Positions 53,922-62,522 of a stretch of DNA of 64,000 nucleotides are shown piece by piece (within the stretch, counting starts at the first letter, position 1; each line of letters starts with the position of its first letter). Origin of the DNA: Roseburia intestinalis L1-82 (GTDB lineage Bacteria; Bacillota; Clostridia; Lachnospirales; Lachnospiraceae); NCBI RefSeq assembly GCF_900537995.1, contig NZ_LR027880.1, forward strand, positions 4,071,501 to 4,135,500. Reading direction: 5' to 3'. Both the position numbers and the translations under genes were made by a program. The notes under the pieces are model-generated. The model searched no databases, had not been told where the DNA came from, and saw only the letters and a list, made by a program, of their open reading frames with translations.

Positions 53922-54140
53922 TCAATATTCCTTCTCTATCGCACCATCTATTCCATACATTTTCTTGAATGCATCAAGGTCTGCATGATTCTTAATCAAC
54001 ATAACCTCGTCTATCTTACCTGTATGAATATTCTTAAATCCGGCAACCTGCTCGCCATTACATATGCTCGCCTTGATTACTGGTTTCTTATTTTCTTTAT
54101 CATATGTCTTTGTAACTATATTTTTCTTAAATAGTCCCAC
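53922..54140 (-). CDS. small conserved protein (72 aa), unidentified
   Basis: Starts at GTG 54140, eight bases after AAGG and overlapping the end of the YaiI gene by 14 bases. It reads MGLFKKNIVTKTYDKENKKP then VIKASICNGEQVAGFKNI. It is basic at the start and contains one Cys in a CNGEQVAG turn. I have seen similar small proteins beside YaiI genes in Lachnospiraceae but no function is established. Confidence 0.7.
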   Translation of the reverse strand: MGLFKKNIVTKTYDKENKKPVIKASICNGEQVAGFKNIHTGKIDEVMLIKNHADLDAFKKMYGIDGAIEKEY

Positions 54141-54600
54141 TCTGAGCACCTTCTTTTGATTTTGCCATCAGTATAAGTTTTTCAAAGGACTGTGCAAAGC
54201 GTACATCATCTTCTTCTGTACGCTTTCTCGGTCCTTTCATATGATTCTTATGAGAGCTGCGCCTTACCTTCTTATTAAGATGTCGCTCCATAAGCATCTG
54301 ATCTATGTTCTCATTCGTGTACCACTTACCGGATTGGTGAATAGCATATGCACCTTTCCCAAGTGCCATAGCAGCGACACCATAATCCTGCGATACTACT
54401 ACATCCCCTTTATGACAAATGCTGATCAGTTTATAATCCACTGCATCTGCTCCTGCACTTACCACAATCACCTCGCTGTAATCAGAATACAAAATATGAT
54501 TCGTATCACACAGCAATGTGGTGGAAATATTGTATTTCTCTGCTATTGTCTCGACAATGTCCACTACCGGACACGCATCCGCATCTACAAATATCTGCAT
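54127..54600 (-). CDS. YaiI/YqxD-family (DUF188) protein
   Basis: 157 residues. MQIFVDADACPVVDIVE and VVVSAGADAVDYKLISI are the conserved acidic motifs of the DUF188 fold, which resembles PIN-type nucleases; VVVSQDYGVAAMALGKGA is the third motif. The acidic residues suggest metal-dependent RNA cleavage, but this is unproven. Overlaps the next small gene, so co-translated. Confidence 0.88.
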   Translation of the reverse strand: MQIFVDADACPVVDIVETIAEKYNISTTLLCDTNHILYSDYSEVIVVSAGADAVDYKLISICHKGDVVVSQDYGVAAMALGKGAYAIHQSGKWYTNENIDQMLMERHLNKKVRRSSHKNHMKGPRKRTEEDDVRFAQSFEKLILMAKSKEGAQSGTI

Positions 54601-54621
54601 TTTTTCTCAAATCCGCTTTCT

Positions 54622-54993
54622 TCAGTTGTAACTAACTGGTGTTCGTACTTCTATAAGATTTCCTGATGGATCATAGAATCTTACAAGCTTCTGTCCACCT
54701 TCAAGTTCCATTAAATCCGTAACATAACTTACAACATACTTGCCAGACTCCAGTTTTTCAATAATACCTTCTATGTCATTATCTTCAAAATAAAGTTCCG
54801 TCATATTATTATGTGGAGTTGTATGTATTTTTGTACTATCATACCATACATCTACATCCTGTAATACAAGCCCCTCAGACATTATTACATTACCTTCCAG
54901 CCTTGTAATCACACGCAATCCAAACAGTTCTTCATAAAAATCAATTGATTCGTCAATATTATCAACAATGATCAATACATTTTTCAAACTCAT
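54622..54993 (-). CDS. VOC-family (glyoxalase-like) protein
   Basis: 123 residues from ATG 54993 (GGA five to ten bases upstream); an in-frame start at 55032 would overlap the DUF4186 gene. The two beta-alpha-beta-beta-beta modules are visible in NVLIIVDNIDESIDFYEELF and GQKLVRFYDPSGNLIEVRTP. VOC proteins bind metal and small molecules; the substrate here is unknown. Confidence 0.8.
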   Translation of the reverse strand: MSLKNVLIIVDNIDESIDFYEELFGLRVITRLEGNVIMSEGLVLQDVDVWYDSTKIHTTPHNNMTELYFEDNDIEGIIEKLESGKYVVSYVTDLMELEGGQKLVRFYDPSGNLIEVRTPVSYN

Positions 54994-55004
54994 ATTATAT
55001 GTTC

Positions 55005-55370
55005 CTACATCTCCATTTGTCGTTGAATCCATGTCATAATTACATCTACAAGATAATCCTGCTGCACCTGACTTAGTTCCTTGCCCGGCTGCATTTTATG
55101 CCACTTTCGGATGCACTCCCTGCAGCATGTTGCTGTTGCGTGCTGGGCAATAAATACTGGATGTCCACGCATTGGTGTCTGTTTGCCATCATTTGCTATA
55201 TATGCCGGAGCTTCCCTCTTTGCAATAAAGTCCGCAGCGTGTTGTCTGATGGTATCAAGTCCCTTCTCATTTATGTAATCAATATCTTTCTGTTTCAAGT
55301 GAAAACTGCTTCGGAACTTGGAACTATCCAACCGCTCAAATAACTGCCTGTACCATTCATCCTTAGTCAT
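55005..55370 (-). CDS. DUF4186 family protein
   Basis: 121 residues. The core GHPVFIAQHATATCCRECI, with two adjacent Cys plus a third and two His, is typical of DUF4186 and looks like a metal site. KDIDYINEKGLDTIRQHAAD precedes it. Function unknown. The start shares one base with the stop of the oxidase-like gene upstream. Confidence 0.85.
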   Translation of the reverse strand: MTKDEWYRQLFERLDSSKFRSSFHLKQKDIDYINEKGLDTIRQHAADFIAKREAPAYIANDGKQTPMRGHPVFIAQHATATCCRECIRKWHKMQPGKELSQVQQDYLVDVIMTWIQRQMEM

Positions 55371-55762
55371 TAAAACTTCACTACTTCCGGCTCATGTGTA
55401 AATGCTGAAAATGTAGCTGTCGCATTTTTAAAATAGAACACCTCTGTATTTTCATCATCTGCTGAGTACATATTCTGTAAAGATGGATAAGCATCGAGCA
55501 TAGACTGTCTTGCTTCTCTTCTGTCATCTTCTACAAGTTCTCCGGCTACACGAAGCCACTCGCCATTTTTAAATGCACAGATTTCTACCTTCGGGTTTGT
55601 GTGAATCTGCTTTGAAACATCCTTTACCTTGCCAGTTTGAATATACAGCTTTCCTTCAAAAATGTGTGCTGTACCAAAAGGTCTAACTCTTGGCTGGTCA
55701 CCTTCTACTGTTGCCAAATAATATGTCTCTGCTTCTTTTAAAAATTGTGCTACTCGTTCCAT
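55370..55762 (-). CDS. pyridoxamine 5'-phosphate oxidase-family protein
   Basis: 130 residues: split-barrel FMN-binding fold with ETYYLATVEGDQPRVRPFGT at the start and KVEICAFKNGEWLRVAGE in the middle, the typical pattern of small PNPOx-like flavoproteins. It is the first gene of the seven-gene operon down to 52882. Possible roles are nitroreductase-like or general flavin chemistry; the substrate is unknown. Confidence 0.85.
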   Translation of the reverse strand: MERVAQFLKEAETYYLATVEGDQPRVRPFGTAHIFEGKLYIQTGKVKDVSKQIHTNPKVEICAFKNGEWLRVAGELVEDDRREARQSMLDAYPSLQNMYSADDENTEVFYFKNATATFSAFTHEPEVVKF

Positions 55763-55926
55763 GATGTAATCCTCCTATCAATAAGTTTCTAATCACATTG
55801 TATCTGCAAAAGTAACAGAGCTGGTCGCATGAAAAGCGACAAAACAACACATAAATATTTTATGCCATATTGCTTAAATTTGATTAATTTATCTTAAATA
55901 CAAATAGATAAATTGTTTACTTATTT

Positions 55927-57819
55927 CTATCCCTCAATTATAGGTTTCTCATACTCAGTAATTCCATATATCTGATATACAATATCATCAATCTCTTTGA
56001 CTTTAATTTCGTCATAAGATTGAAGTAATTCACCAACCAATTGAATAATTTCATTTCTTTGCTCAACGATTCCCATCTTAATTGGCAATCCATCAATTTC
56101 ATACCCATTAACATTGCTGTTTGTACTCAATTTGGCAAAATACCAATTTAATAACTTCGAGTTCAGTATTCCAAGTATGAAATAATCAAAATCATCTGTC
56201 ATATCTGGTATTAAATAATTTACAGAATTTGCACAAAAATAAGGTGGCTGCGCCATCGTCATTTTTAGTCTCCACTTTTCATTAACTCCGGTAATCCCTT
56301 GCATTACTATCCGACGTCTATTATGATGTTGGCTTTTCTCGCCCCTATTTTTATCTAAATAACCATCTGCCTTTAAGAAAAGAATATCTCCTTGGCTAAT
56401 GTCGTTTGTAATGTAATATTTCTGCACTTGTGCCCCTCTCAACATGGAATGATCACTACTTGAATTTGTTATAAATTCACTATGAAGTGATATGTCTATT
56501 TCTCCAGTGTAGCATTTACTTATCTCCGACATTCTCTTACATTCATTTGTCATCTTTAAAAAGATTGATAATTCATGTTGTCTGATCAATGGAATAGACA
56601 AATACTTATTATCAATTGCCTTTATTTCGTCATACGAAATAAACATAGCTTCGTTATTATCGTCTACATATTTGTCACGATGTATCCGCACGCTAAATTT
56701 ATATGAAGAAGGCACCTTCCTTTTAGTTGCTCCCAAAATGCATACTGACATCTTGACTTCCTTAAACACTCTCTTACTTTCAATATCTCTTTCAGGAAAT
56801 GCTTCTATAAAATCCACTTGTGTATTTTCCATAACGAATTGACGAATTTTTGAATTCGTAGCATCTCCCATAAATGCTAATGGAAAAATCAAACAGCAAT
56901 GACCATCATTCTTCAACAACGAAAAGCACCGGCATATAAACATTCGGTATATATTTAAAACACCGCCTTTTGCCCATTCATATACCTTACTCGTCTTGTA
57001 ATAATCTAATAATTCTGGTGCAACCGAAATACTTGTATTTTGATTTTGTTTCTTATTAAGCAATCCATATGGAGGATTTCCTATGATACAATCAAATCCT
57101 GTAAATACACCTTTTTCATCCAATAATTCTGGAAATTCTATAGCCCATTCAAAAGCATCTCTATATATAGATGAATCACTACCATAGTCAAATACGATCT
57201 CCATATTCTTATTCACAGAAAATGAGATTTGATTATATATGCTATGTAGATTCGCTTTAATACTTTCTATATTTTTTCGTATTTCTGCTTTTACACTTTT
57301 ATCTGATACTCCTCTATAAGCTGCTACTAGTTTCTTATACTGATTAATTAATTTTTGAGTATTTTTTTCTAGTTCTACACCACCTTGTCCTATCTTACTA
57401 CCAATAGCAAAATTTAATTTATTTATCAAAGAATTTCCACTTTTAATATTTATATCAATATTCGGTAAAGTTTCCATTACTTCATTTTTATAGTATGCAT
57501 TTTTTAATAGCTCAATCCATAGACGAAGTTGACATATAGCAACTGCTTTTGAGTTTAAATCTACGCCAAATAAACAGTTTTCAATAATAGTTCTTTTTTC
57601 ATTGAACAGTGTTTCTTGCACCGACTGAGATAATACATTGTTTTTATCATAATGAAAACTCTTTCCCTGACCATCATATACACTTAATATATCATCTATA
57701 ACATCTATATCATATTCTGTTAGGAGTTCATCTTTTCCATGCTTAAACAACACTCCAAGCTGTTTCTTTATTGCAATAATCCTCTCCATATAATCAAGTG
57801 CTTTTTTCAATAAATTCAA
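55927..57819 (-). pseudogene. type IIG (Eco57I-like) restriction-methylase, N-terminally truncated
   Basis: 630 residues remain. FGVDLNSKAVAICQLRLWIE is methylase motif II and CIIGNPPYG the catalytic motif IV of adenine methylases, followed by the TaqI-like specificity domain at the C-terminus (FILGILNSKLLNWYFAKLS). The SAM-binding motif I (DPAxGSGxFL) and the upstream nuclease domain are missing: the frame starts just after where motif I should be, next to the IS110 element, and the lost part is not on the far side of that element. Without motif I it cannot methylate. It probably derives from a defence island. Confidence 0.8.
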
Positions 57820-58210
57820 TACTTTTTGATACCTGTTGTTAAATGAAACTAAGGTTATGGAGTGATCTTTACCTCATACAGGGCAGATATATAGTAATAA
57901 TGGGTGCACCAAATAAAACGTCATCACTATCCGTTCTAAATGGCCTCGATCTGTACCCATCCCTATATGGCAGCTCACCTCTCATGTCCAACAGGATCAT
58001 CCTCCTTACGGCGGGTCCTCACTTCCTTCGTTCTGCCTGTCCATAACCAGGGTGCCAGCTTAGCTATTCATCAGGGTCTTGCCCTCCGGAGAAAATTCCT
58101 GCCGGCTACCAGCTCATTCTTTGTACTTTCATTACTGATCTAACACTCCGATTACAGCACCTTTCGGTGGACGCTTCCTGTAATCATTATGGTTGTTCTT
58201 TATTACTCTT
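57820..58210 (-). other. IS110 3' flank, candidate bridge-RNA region
   Basis: A 390-base stretch without a credible gene, from the start of the truncated methylase to the IS110 stop codon. It is richer in GC than its surroundings and has several possible stems (for example GGTGGACG and CCTGCCGGC areas). In IS110/IS1111 elements a non-coding end encodes a guide RNA that joins donor and target DNA. The longer flank lying downstream here fits the IS1111 arrangement. Structure and boundaries are not proven. Confidence 0.35.
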
Positions 58211-59500
58211 TTACGCAGACTTTAGCTGCTCTCCCGGATGTCGGATGCCTTCCAACATCTTTGATGCATCATAGCTAACTCCCTTGGTAAGGATCACATG
58301 GAATACTCTTATCAGCTTACATGCTACTGCTATCAACGACTGCATCTTTTTTAATGGATTCTTTTCCCTGGTGGTGTAATACCTGTGGATTTCTTTGAAT
58401 TCTTCATTCTTTCCCACCACCGATATCGCCGCCTCGAAAAGAAGATATCTGAGACGCTTGCGCCCTCTTTTGCTTATCTTTGTCTTTCCGTTGTGCTTAC
58501 CGGAACTATCTGCCACCAGTTCTAATCCTGCCAGTTTCTGAAGTTCTTTCGTGCTATCGAAGCGCGTGATATCACCAACTTCTGCTATGAAACCAGCTAC
58601 TGTTGTTATTCCTATGCCCTTTATTTCAAGCAGCTTATCCGCATACCTGATCTGCTGGCACAGTTCTTTGATCAGATCATTGACCCGTTCAAGGCGTTTT
58701 GTCTGGAGTTCATAATCCTCTATCAGATCCTGTATCTCCATCCGGGCTTCTGTAAGACCTGTTCTTAATCCTATGCTTCTCATTGCCGCATTCAGGATCT
58801 TCAGTGCCTTTTTATTCCCATTTCTCCGGAGTTTGGCATCTTTCCATATCTTTATGATGCCTTCTTCTCCAAGCTTTACTATCTCCTCGGGAGTCGGTGC
58901 CTGTTTTAATACCAGCAGACCTCCCTTGGCATCTATGTGTGTATAAATTCCCTTATATTCCGGAAAATACACCGCAATCCATTTCTGCAGACGGTTCTTC
59001 GCCCTGGTCTGTTCTTCTACAAGCACAAACCGGCGGTTTGACGCATTCCGCAGTTCTGCATATACACCTGTCGGCATATAGGAATAAAAATACCGTCCAT
59101 CCCTTACAAGCCCTGCAATAACACGCGGATCTTTTCTGTCATTTTTAGATGGACTGTTGTCATCTAACTCTTTGGTCTTATGCACATGGTGCGGATTTAC
59201 CATCACAAACTTTATACTCTTTTCGCCCATGAACTGCCCAAGATCAAACCAGTAATGACCGGTTGGTTCAATTCCTACCAGTGCCTCTTCAAGTTCACTT
59301 TTCTGCATCAGCTCCACAATCGTATTGTAAAAGCTATTGAATCCCTCCATAGAGTTTGAAAACGCTACAGGCTTTCTGGTAAGCTCAATGCCTCTCCAGT
59401 TAAAAGCTCTGAAATAATGCTTTTCACTGCCAACATCAATACCAACAATCATTGTTGTTTCTTTTACTTGCTCAATCTTCTTGTTTTGTGTAGAATTCAT
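58211..59500 (-). CDS. IS110-family transposase
   Basis: 429 residues. The N-terminal DEDD domain starts MIVGIDVGSEKHYFRAF and continues ALVGIEPTGHYW and NDRKDPRVIAGL, giving the acidic catalytic residues. The C-terminal Transposase_20 domain has LLEIKGIGITTVAGFIAEVG and a Ser-containing stretch (LELVADSSGKHNGKTKISK), the recombinase-like catalytic part. A good AAGGAAGG site precedes the start. It looks complete, so the element may be active. Its insertion or an associated deletion removed the N-terminal half of the neighbouring restriction gene. Confidence 0.92.
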   Translation of the reverse strand: MNSTQNKKIEQVKETTMIVGIDVGSEKHYFRAFNWRGIELTRKPVAFSNSMEGFNSFYNTIVELMQKSELEEALVGIEPTGHYWFDLGQFMGEKSIKFVMVNPHHVHKTKELDDNSPSKNDRKDPRVIAGLVRDGRYFYSYMPTGVYAELRNASNRRFVLVEEQTRAKNRLQKWIAVYFPEYKGIYTHIDAKGGLLVLKQAPTPEEIVKLGEEGIIKIWKDAKLRRNGNKKALKILNAAMRSIGLRTGLTEARMEIQDLIEDYELQTKRLERVNDLIKELCQQIRYADKLLEIKGIGITTVAGFIAEVGDITRFDSTKELQKLAGLELVADSSGKHNGKTKISKRGRKRLRYLLFEAAISVVGKNEEFKEIHRYYTTREKNPLKKMQSLIAVACKLIRVFHVILTKGVSYDASKMLEGIRHPGEQLKSA

Positions 59501-59683
59501 TTGTAGATACCTTCCTTATTCTGCTCATTTGCTAACTGGCCGGTCAGCAATGACAGTTTAACTTAGGTATCTATTTTTGTAAAATCATTTACTCTCTACA
59601 CTTTGAATTATACAGGAAGCTCTCCATTCTTTAATATTGACTTTACGCTTTATGCAGACCGTCTGCACAAATTCAAATCTGCA

Positions 59684-60667
59684 CTATTCGCTTTCCTGCA
59701 TATCCTCATCGGCTTGTGCAATCATCTGTCTGTACTGTTCTTTTACACTTTCCGGTGCAAGTATCTGTACCTTGCCATTAAAACCAAATACCCAACCAAA
59801 AAAGGTTGGACTGGCTGATACTTCGGTCTGTACCCTGAAAGAAGTCATATCATACGCAAGGGTTGTCACATCTTCTCCGAAACGGTCAACCATTGTTTTC
59901 ATCAGACTGTTATCACATCGTAAATCCACAAGGACTTTCTCGCCTGAGAACATAAAGAATACTTCTTTTGTGTAATTCTCAATATCAAAATCATCAGGCA
60001 TAGGAATAATATCCTTATCCAGTATCTCCGGCTTGGAAGCAATACGGTCTACCCTGAAATTGATAACCTTGCTTTTCTTCTCAGAGTATCCGAGAACATA
60101 ATAATAGTCCCCACACCAGAGAAGTTTATACGGGTTCAGCTTATAAATCTCGCCCTTATTCTTCAGAACCTTTTTCTTTAATCCGGTATAATCATAATAC
60201 TGAAAAGAAATCTGTTTACCTGCGTTAATGGCTTCATTTATAGCGTCGATGATGTAATATATCTGCTCATTATCTGGCTTAATTCGATTGACCACATAAT
60301 TATTACGCTTCAACTTTGCCACCTGCCCCGGACTGGTCATCGTATGTATCTTCTCAATCAGCGTTTCGCTTTTCTTCTTTGTAATGAACTTCGATGACTC
60401 TACTTCATCTATCAGCAGTTTCAGCTCCGGCAGTTCAAACTTTCGGCTGGCTACAAAATACTTGCTTTGCGTCGAATGAATGGTTACAATATCCAGTCCA
60501 TATTCCACAAGAGCTGCTATATCCTTCGTTATGGTTGTCCTGTGAGCAGAAATCCCATATTCCTCATTCAAAATCCCGATGAGCTGCGTTGTAGAAAGCG
60601 GGTGTTCTTCATCAGTACGCTCCAACAAGATTTTCAGTAGATATAGTATTCTTGGTTTTGCTTCCAT
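59684..60667 (-). CDS. WYL-domain transcriptional regulator
   Basis: 327 residues: an N-terminal winged helix (ILYLLKILLERTDEEHPLST; ISAHRTTITKDIAALVEYG), a central WYL domain (ISFQYYDYTGLKKKV and NPYKLLWCGDYYYVLGYS) and a C-terminal WCX extension. WYL proteins often control defence systems or mobile elements by sensing nucleic acid or ligand. It lies beside the truncated restriction gene but is separated from it by the IS110 element, so it may have regulated that island. The 180 bases to the IS110 gene show nothing else. Confidence 0.9.
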   Translation of the reverse strand: MEAKPRILYLLKILLERTDEEHPLSTTQLIGILNEEYGISAHRTTITKDIAALVEYGLDIVTIHSTQSKYFVASRKFELPELKLLIDEVESSKFITKKKSETLIEKIHTMTSPGQVAKLKRNNYVVNRIKPDNEQIYYIIDAINEAINAGKQISFQYYDYTGLKKKVLKNKGEIYKLNPYKLLWCGDYYYVLGYSEKKSKVINFRVDRIASKPEILDKDIIPMPDDFDIENYTKEVFFMFSGEKVLVDLRCDNSLMKTMVDRFGEDVTTLAYDMTSFRVQTEVSASPTFFGWVFGFNGKVQILAPESVKEQYRQMIAQADEDMQESE

Positions 60668-60713
60668 ACATTTATCCTTTCTCGAACAGACTCACCGCAA
60701 ATTACAGTAAATT

Positions 60714-61497
60714 TCACCCGATTTCTTTTAAAATACCCATCAGTACAAAACGAGCATTGTCATATTCATAGGAACAGGTAGACAGTGTAAGCAGTCTGTC
60801 CTCATCGGATACAGTTGTCCCGGAGGTAAACAAGGAATTATCCAGCGCTGTTTTCAGCAGTCCGCTGCGTTCCTCTTTCGTTTTCTCAAATTCATACACC
60901 TTTGAATCTGACGGTGTAACATATCCGGCGATCAGCTTCACTTTATAATTCTGCTTTGGTGTGAGCAGATACAAAACAGAATGTTCTTCGTAATATTCCT
61001 GCTTACTGTATTTAGGCAGAGAGCCGAACATCGTGTTGTTTTTCATATTATGACCGTAGATAATGGTATGCAGATCAGAACAATCGGCGGCGTTTCGGTA
61101 ATCCATAAAAAGCGTTCCCGCTATATTCCAAGTACCGTCAAGCAGTCGGCGAAGATAATACTCGTTATCCTTGCTCTGTACTACCGGATAGTTGATTTCG
61201 GTATCCGGGCAATAGAGCCAAGCAATAATGTCCTTGTTTTCTTCCTGCAAACGCTCAAAGTCTACCGTAATTGGTGCAGTTTCAGAAACAGGCTTTATCG
61301 CAGATTCTGTTTGTCCATTCTCCGTTTGCTGTGTTTGTGGTGCGGTTTCTACCGCTTTATCAATCAGCACATCATTCTGTCTTTGACTGTCCTGTGTTTC
61401 TTTCCAATAATCATAAATGTGATATGCAGATAAAGAAAAAACAGTTATACATACAGATAAAATCAGGATTTTCCATACCTTTTTTATAGCGTAACAC
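60714..61497 (-). pseudogene. class B sortase, frame broken near the membrane anchor
   Basis: The catalytic domain is intact: TIIYGHNMKNNTMFGSL supplies the His, LTLSTC the nucleophile Cys, and NARF the Arg. An N-terminal membrane helix (KVWKILILSVCITVFSLSAY) is encoded upstream in the same frame but the expected GTG start (61497) is in another frame; removing one A from the run of six at 61483-61488 joins them. A later GTG at 61370 would give a sortase without an anchor. Sortase B enzymes attach proteins carrying N-P-x-T motifs to the wall or build pili; such a motif is encoded at 62372-62386. Confidence 0.75.
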
Positions 61498-61502
61498 CGT
61501 CC

Positions 61503-62120
61503 TTATTTGTCTGCTTTTTTATCATGCACCTTAGTCAGCTCATAAGTGCCGCCGATTGTTCCTTCGCCGCCGATGAGGATGAGGGTATCGCCTTTGACAC
61601 TAAACTCATAGGTTGCGTCATGTGCCGATTCGTTCACAAAGTCGATATATAGCTGATTGTCCTTGATTTCATAGGTAAAATCATAATCTGCAAGGGTGAG
61701 GAGCATTGCACCGCTGCCTTTGCCGTCAAATTCATAGGCAGTAGTCCCATCAAAATCCCATTTGCCGGCAAGCGCATCTATTCTGCCAGAGCAGCCTTTA
61801 CAAATCAGCACAATAATCAGAACAACAAAAAGGAGTGCTAATAACGAAACAATCACAGCTCTTTGCCTTTTTCTTCGCTTTATTGCGGTTTTGCGTGTAG
61901 GGGAGAGATACCTGCCTTTGCTTGACTGAGCTTGTCTTTTGTATTCTGTTTGATTTGATGTGCGGGCAATCCGTTCGGTGTCAGTTGGTTTTTGGGAAAT
62001 TTGCCGAGGCTGCTTATTGTTTTGCTATGCTTGATTTTGAACACTATTCTCTGACGAAGGCGAAGGTGCTTTGTCAAATGTTCTGAGTATTTCTTCAATT
62101 TCTTTTTCTTGTTCGTCCAT
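61503..62120 (-). pseudogene. membrane-anchored small protein with in-frame stop
   Basis: From ATG 62120 (AAGGAG site) the frame reads MDEQEKEIEEILRTFD, meets TAG at 62025-62027 (codon 32; CAG in the likely ancestor), then continues open for ~170 codons to 61503. The second part has a basic stretch, a membrane helix (AVIVSLLALLFVVLIIVLIC) and a C-terminal beta-rich domain similar to lipocalin-like DUF5640 proteins. It stops six bases before the sortase gene. The nonsense codon truncates it; a protein from ~61856 could be made only if translation restarts there. Confidence 0.7.
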
Positions 62121-62221
62121 TTGATTTCTCCTTGTTCGATTTCTTTCCGAAAATCGGCAAAGCGCTTTTTTTGCCGCCTTTCGGAAAGGGACTTCCGAAG
62201 AAATCCTTTTCGTAAGGAAAA

Positions 62222-62248
62222 GGCGGCAGCGGAAGCTCCGCTACCGCC
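62222..62248 (-). terminator. GC-rich stem-loop terminator
   Basis: GGCGGCAGCGGA and TCCGCTACCGCC pair over 12 positions (one mismatch) with a three-base loop and a T-run on the minus strand. It follows the sorting-signal remnant. Confidence 0.8.
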
Positions 62249-62276
62249 ATCCTTAAATGGTTAGCTATCTGTTATT

Positions 62277-62522
62277 TCACAGATTTTCTTTTTTAGTATA
62301 AACAGTAGTTGTCACAACTCCGAAGCCGCTGACGAACAGCAGAGCGATCCACAGCCACTCATACTGTTGTCGCCGGTCTGCGGATTCTGAACATCATCCG
62401 AAGGCTTGGTGGTATCGTCAGACTTGGTAGGAGCGGCAGGTTTGGTTGCCTTCTGACCTTCTTCGATAGTCTGAGTCGTTACTGCAGAGCCACCGGCAGA
62501 ATCAAAGGTTACGGTATAGTTT
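62277..62522 (-). pseudogene. sortase-substrate C-terminus with NPQTG signal
   Basis: Reads NYTVTFDSAGGSAVTTQTIE (InlB/flagellin-like repeat), a Pro/Thr/Lys-rich linker, then NPQTGDN at 62372-62386. A one-base deletion near 62363 throws off the rest; with the base restored the frame continues WLWIALLFVSGFGVVTTTVY and a KKENL tail, the classic cell-wall sorting signal. The large protein upstream ends with its own TTKK stop at 62523, so this is either its out-of-frame tail or a remnant of another surface protein. Confidence 0.6.

Noticed and set aside
57843-58143. Two plus-strand frames of 67 codons in the IS110 flank
   Set aside because: No ribosome sites, low-complexity composition; the region is more likely non-coding.
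61880-62098. 72-codon minus-strand frame overlapping the small membrane protein gene
   Set aside because: It is another frame of the same DNA; the frame with the stop at 62025 matches a basic linker and membrane anchor and is preferred.
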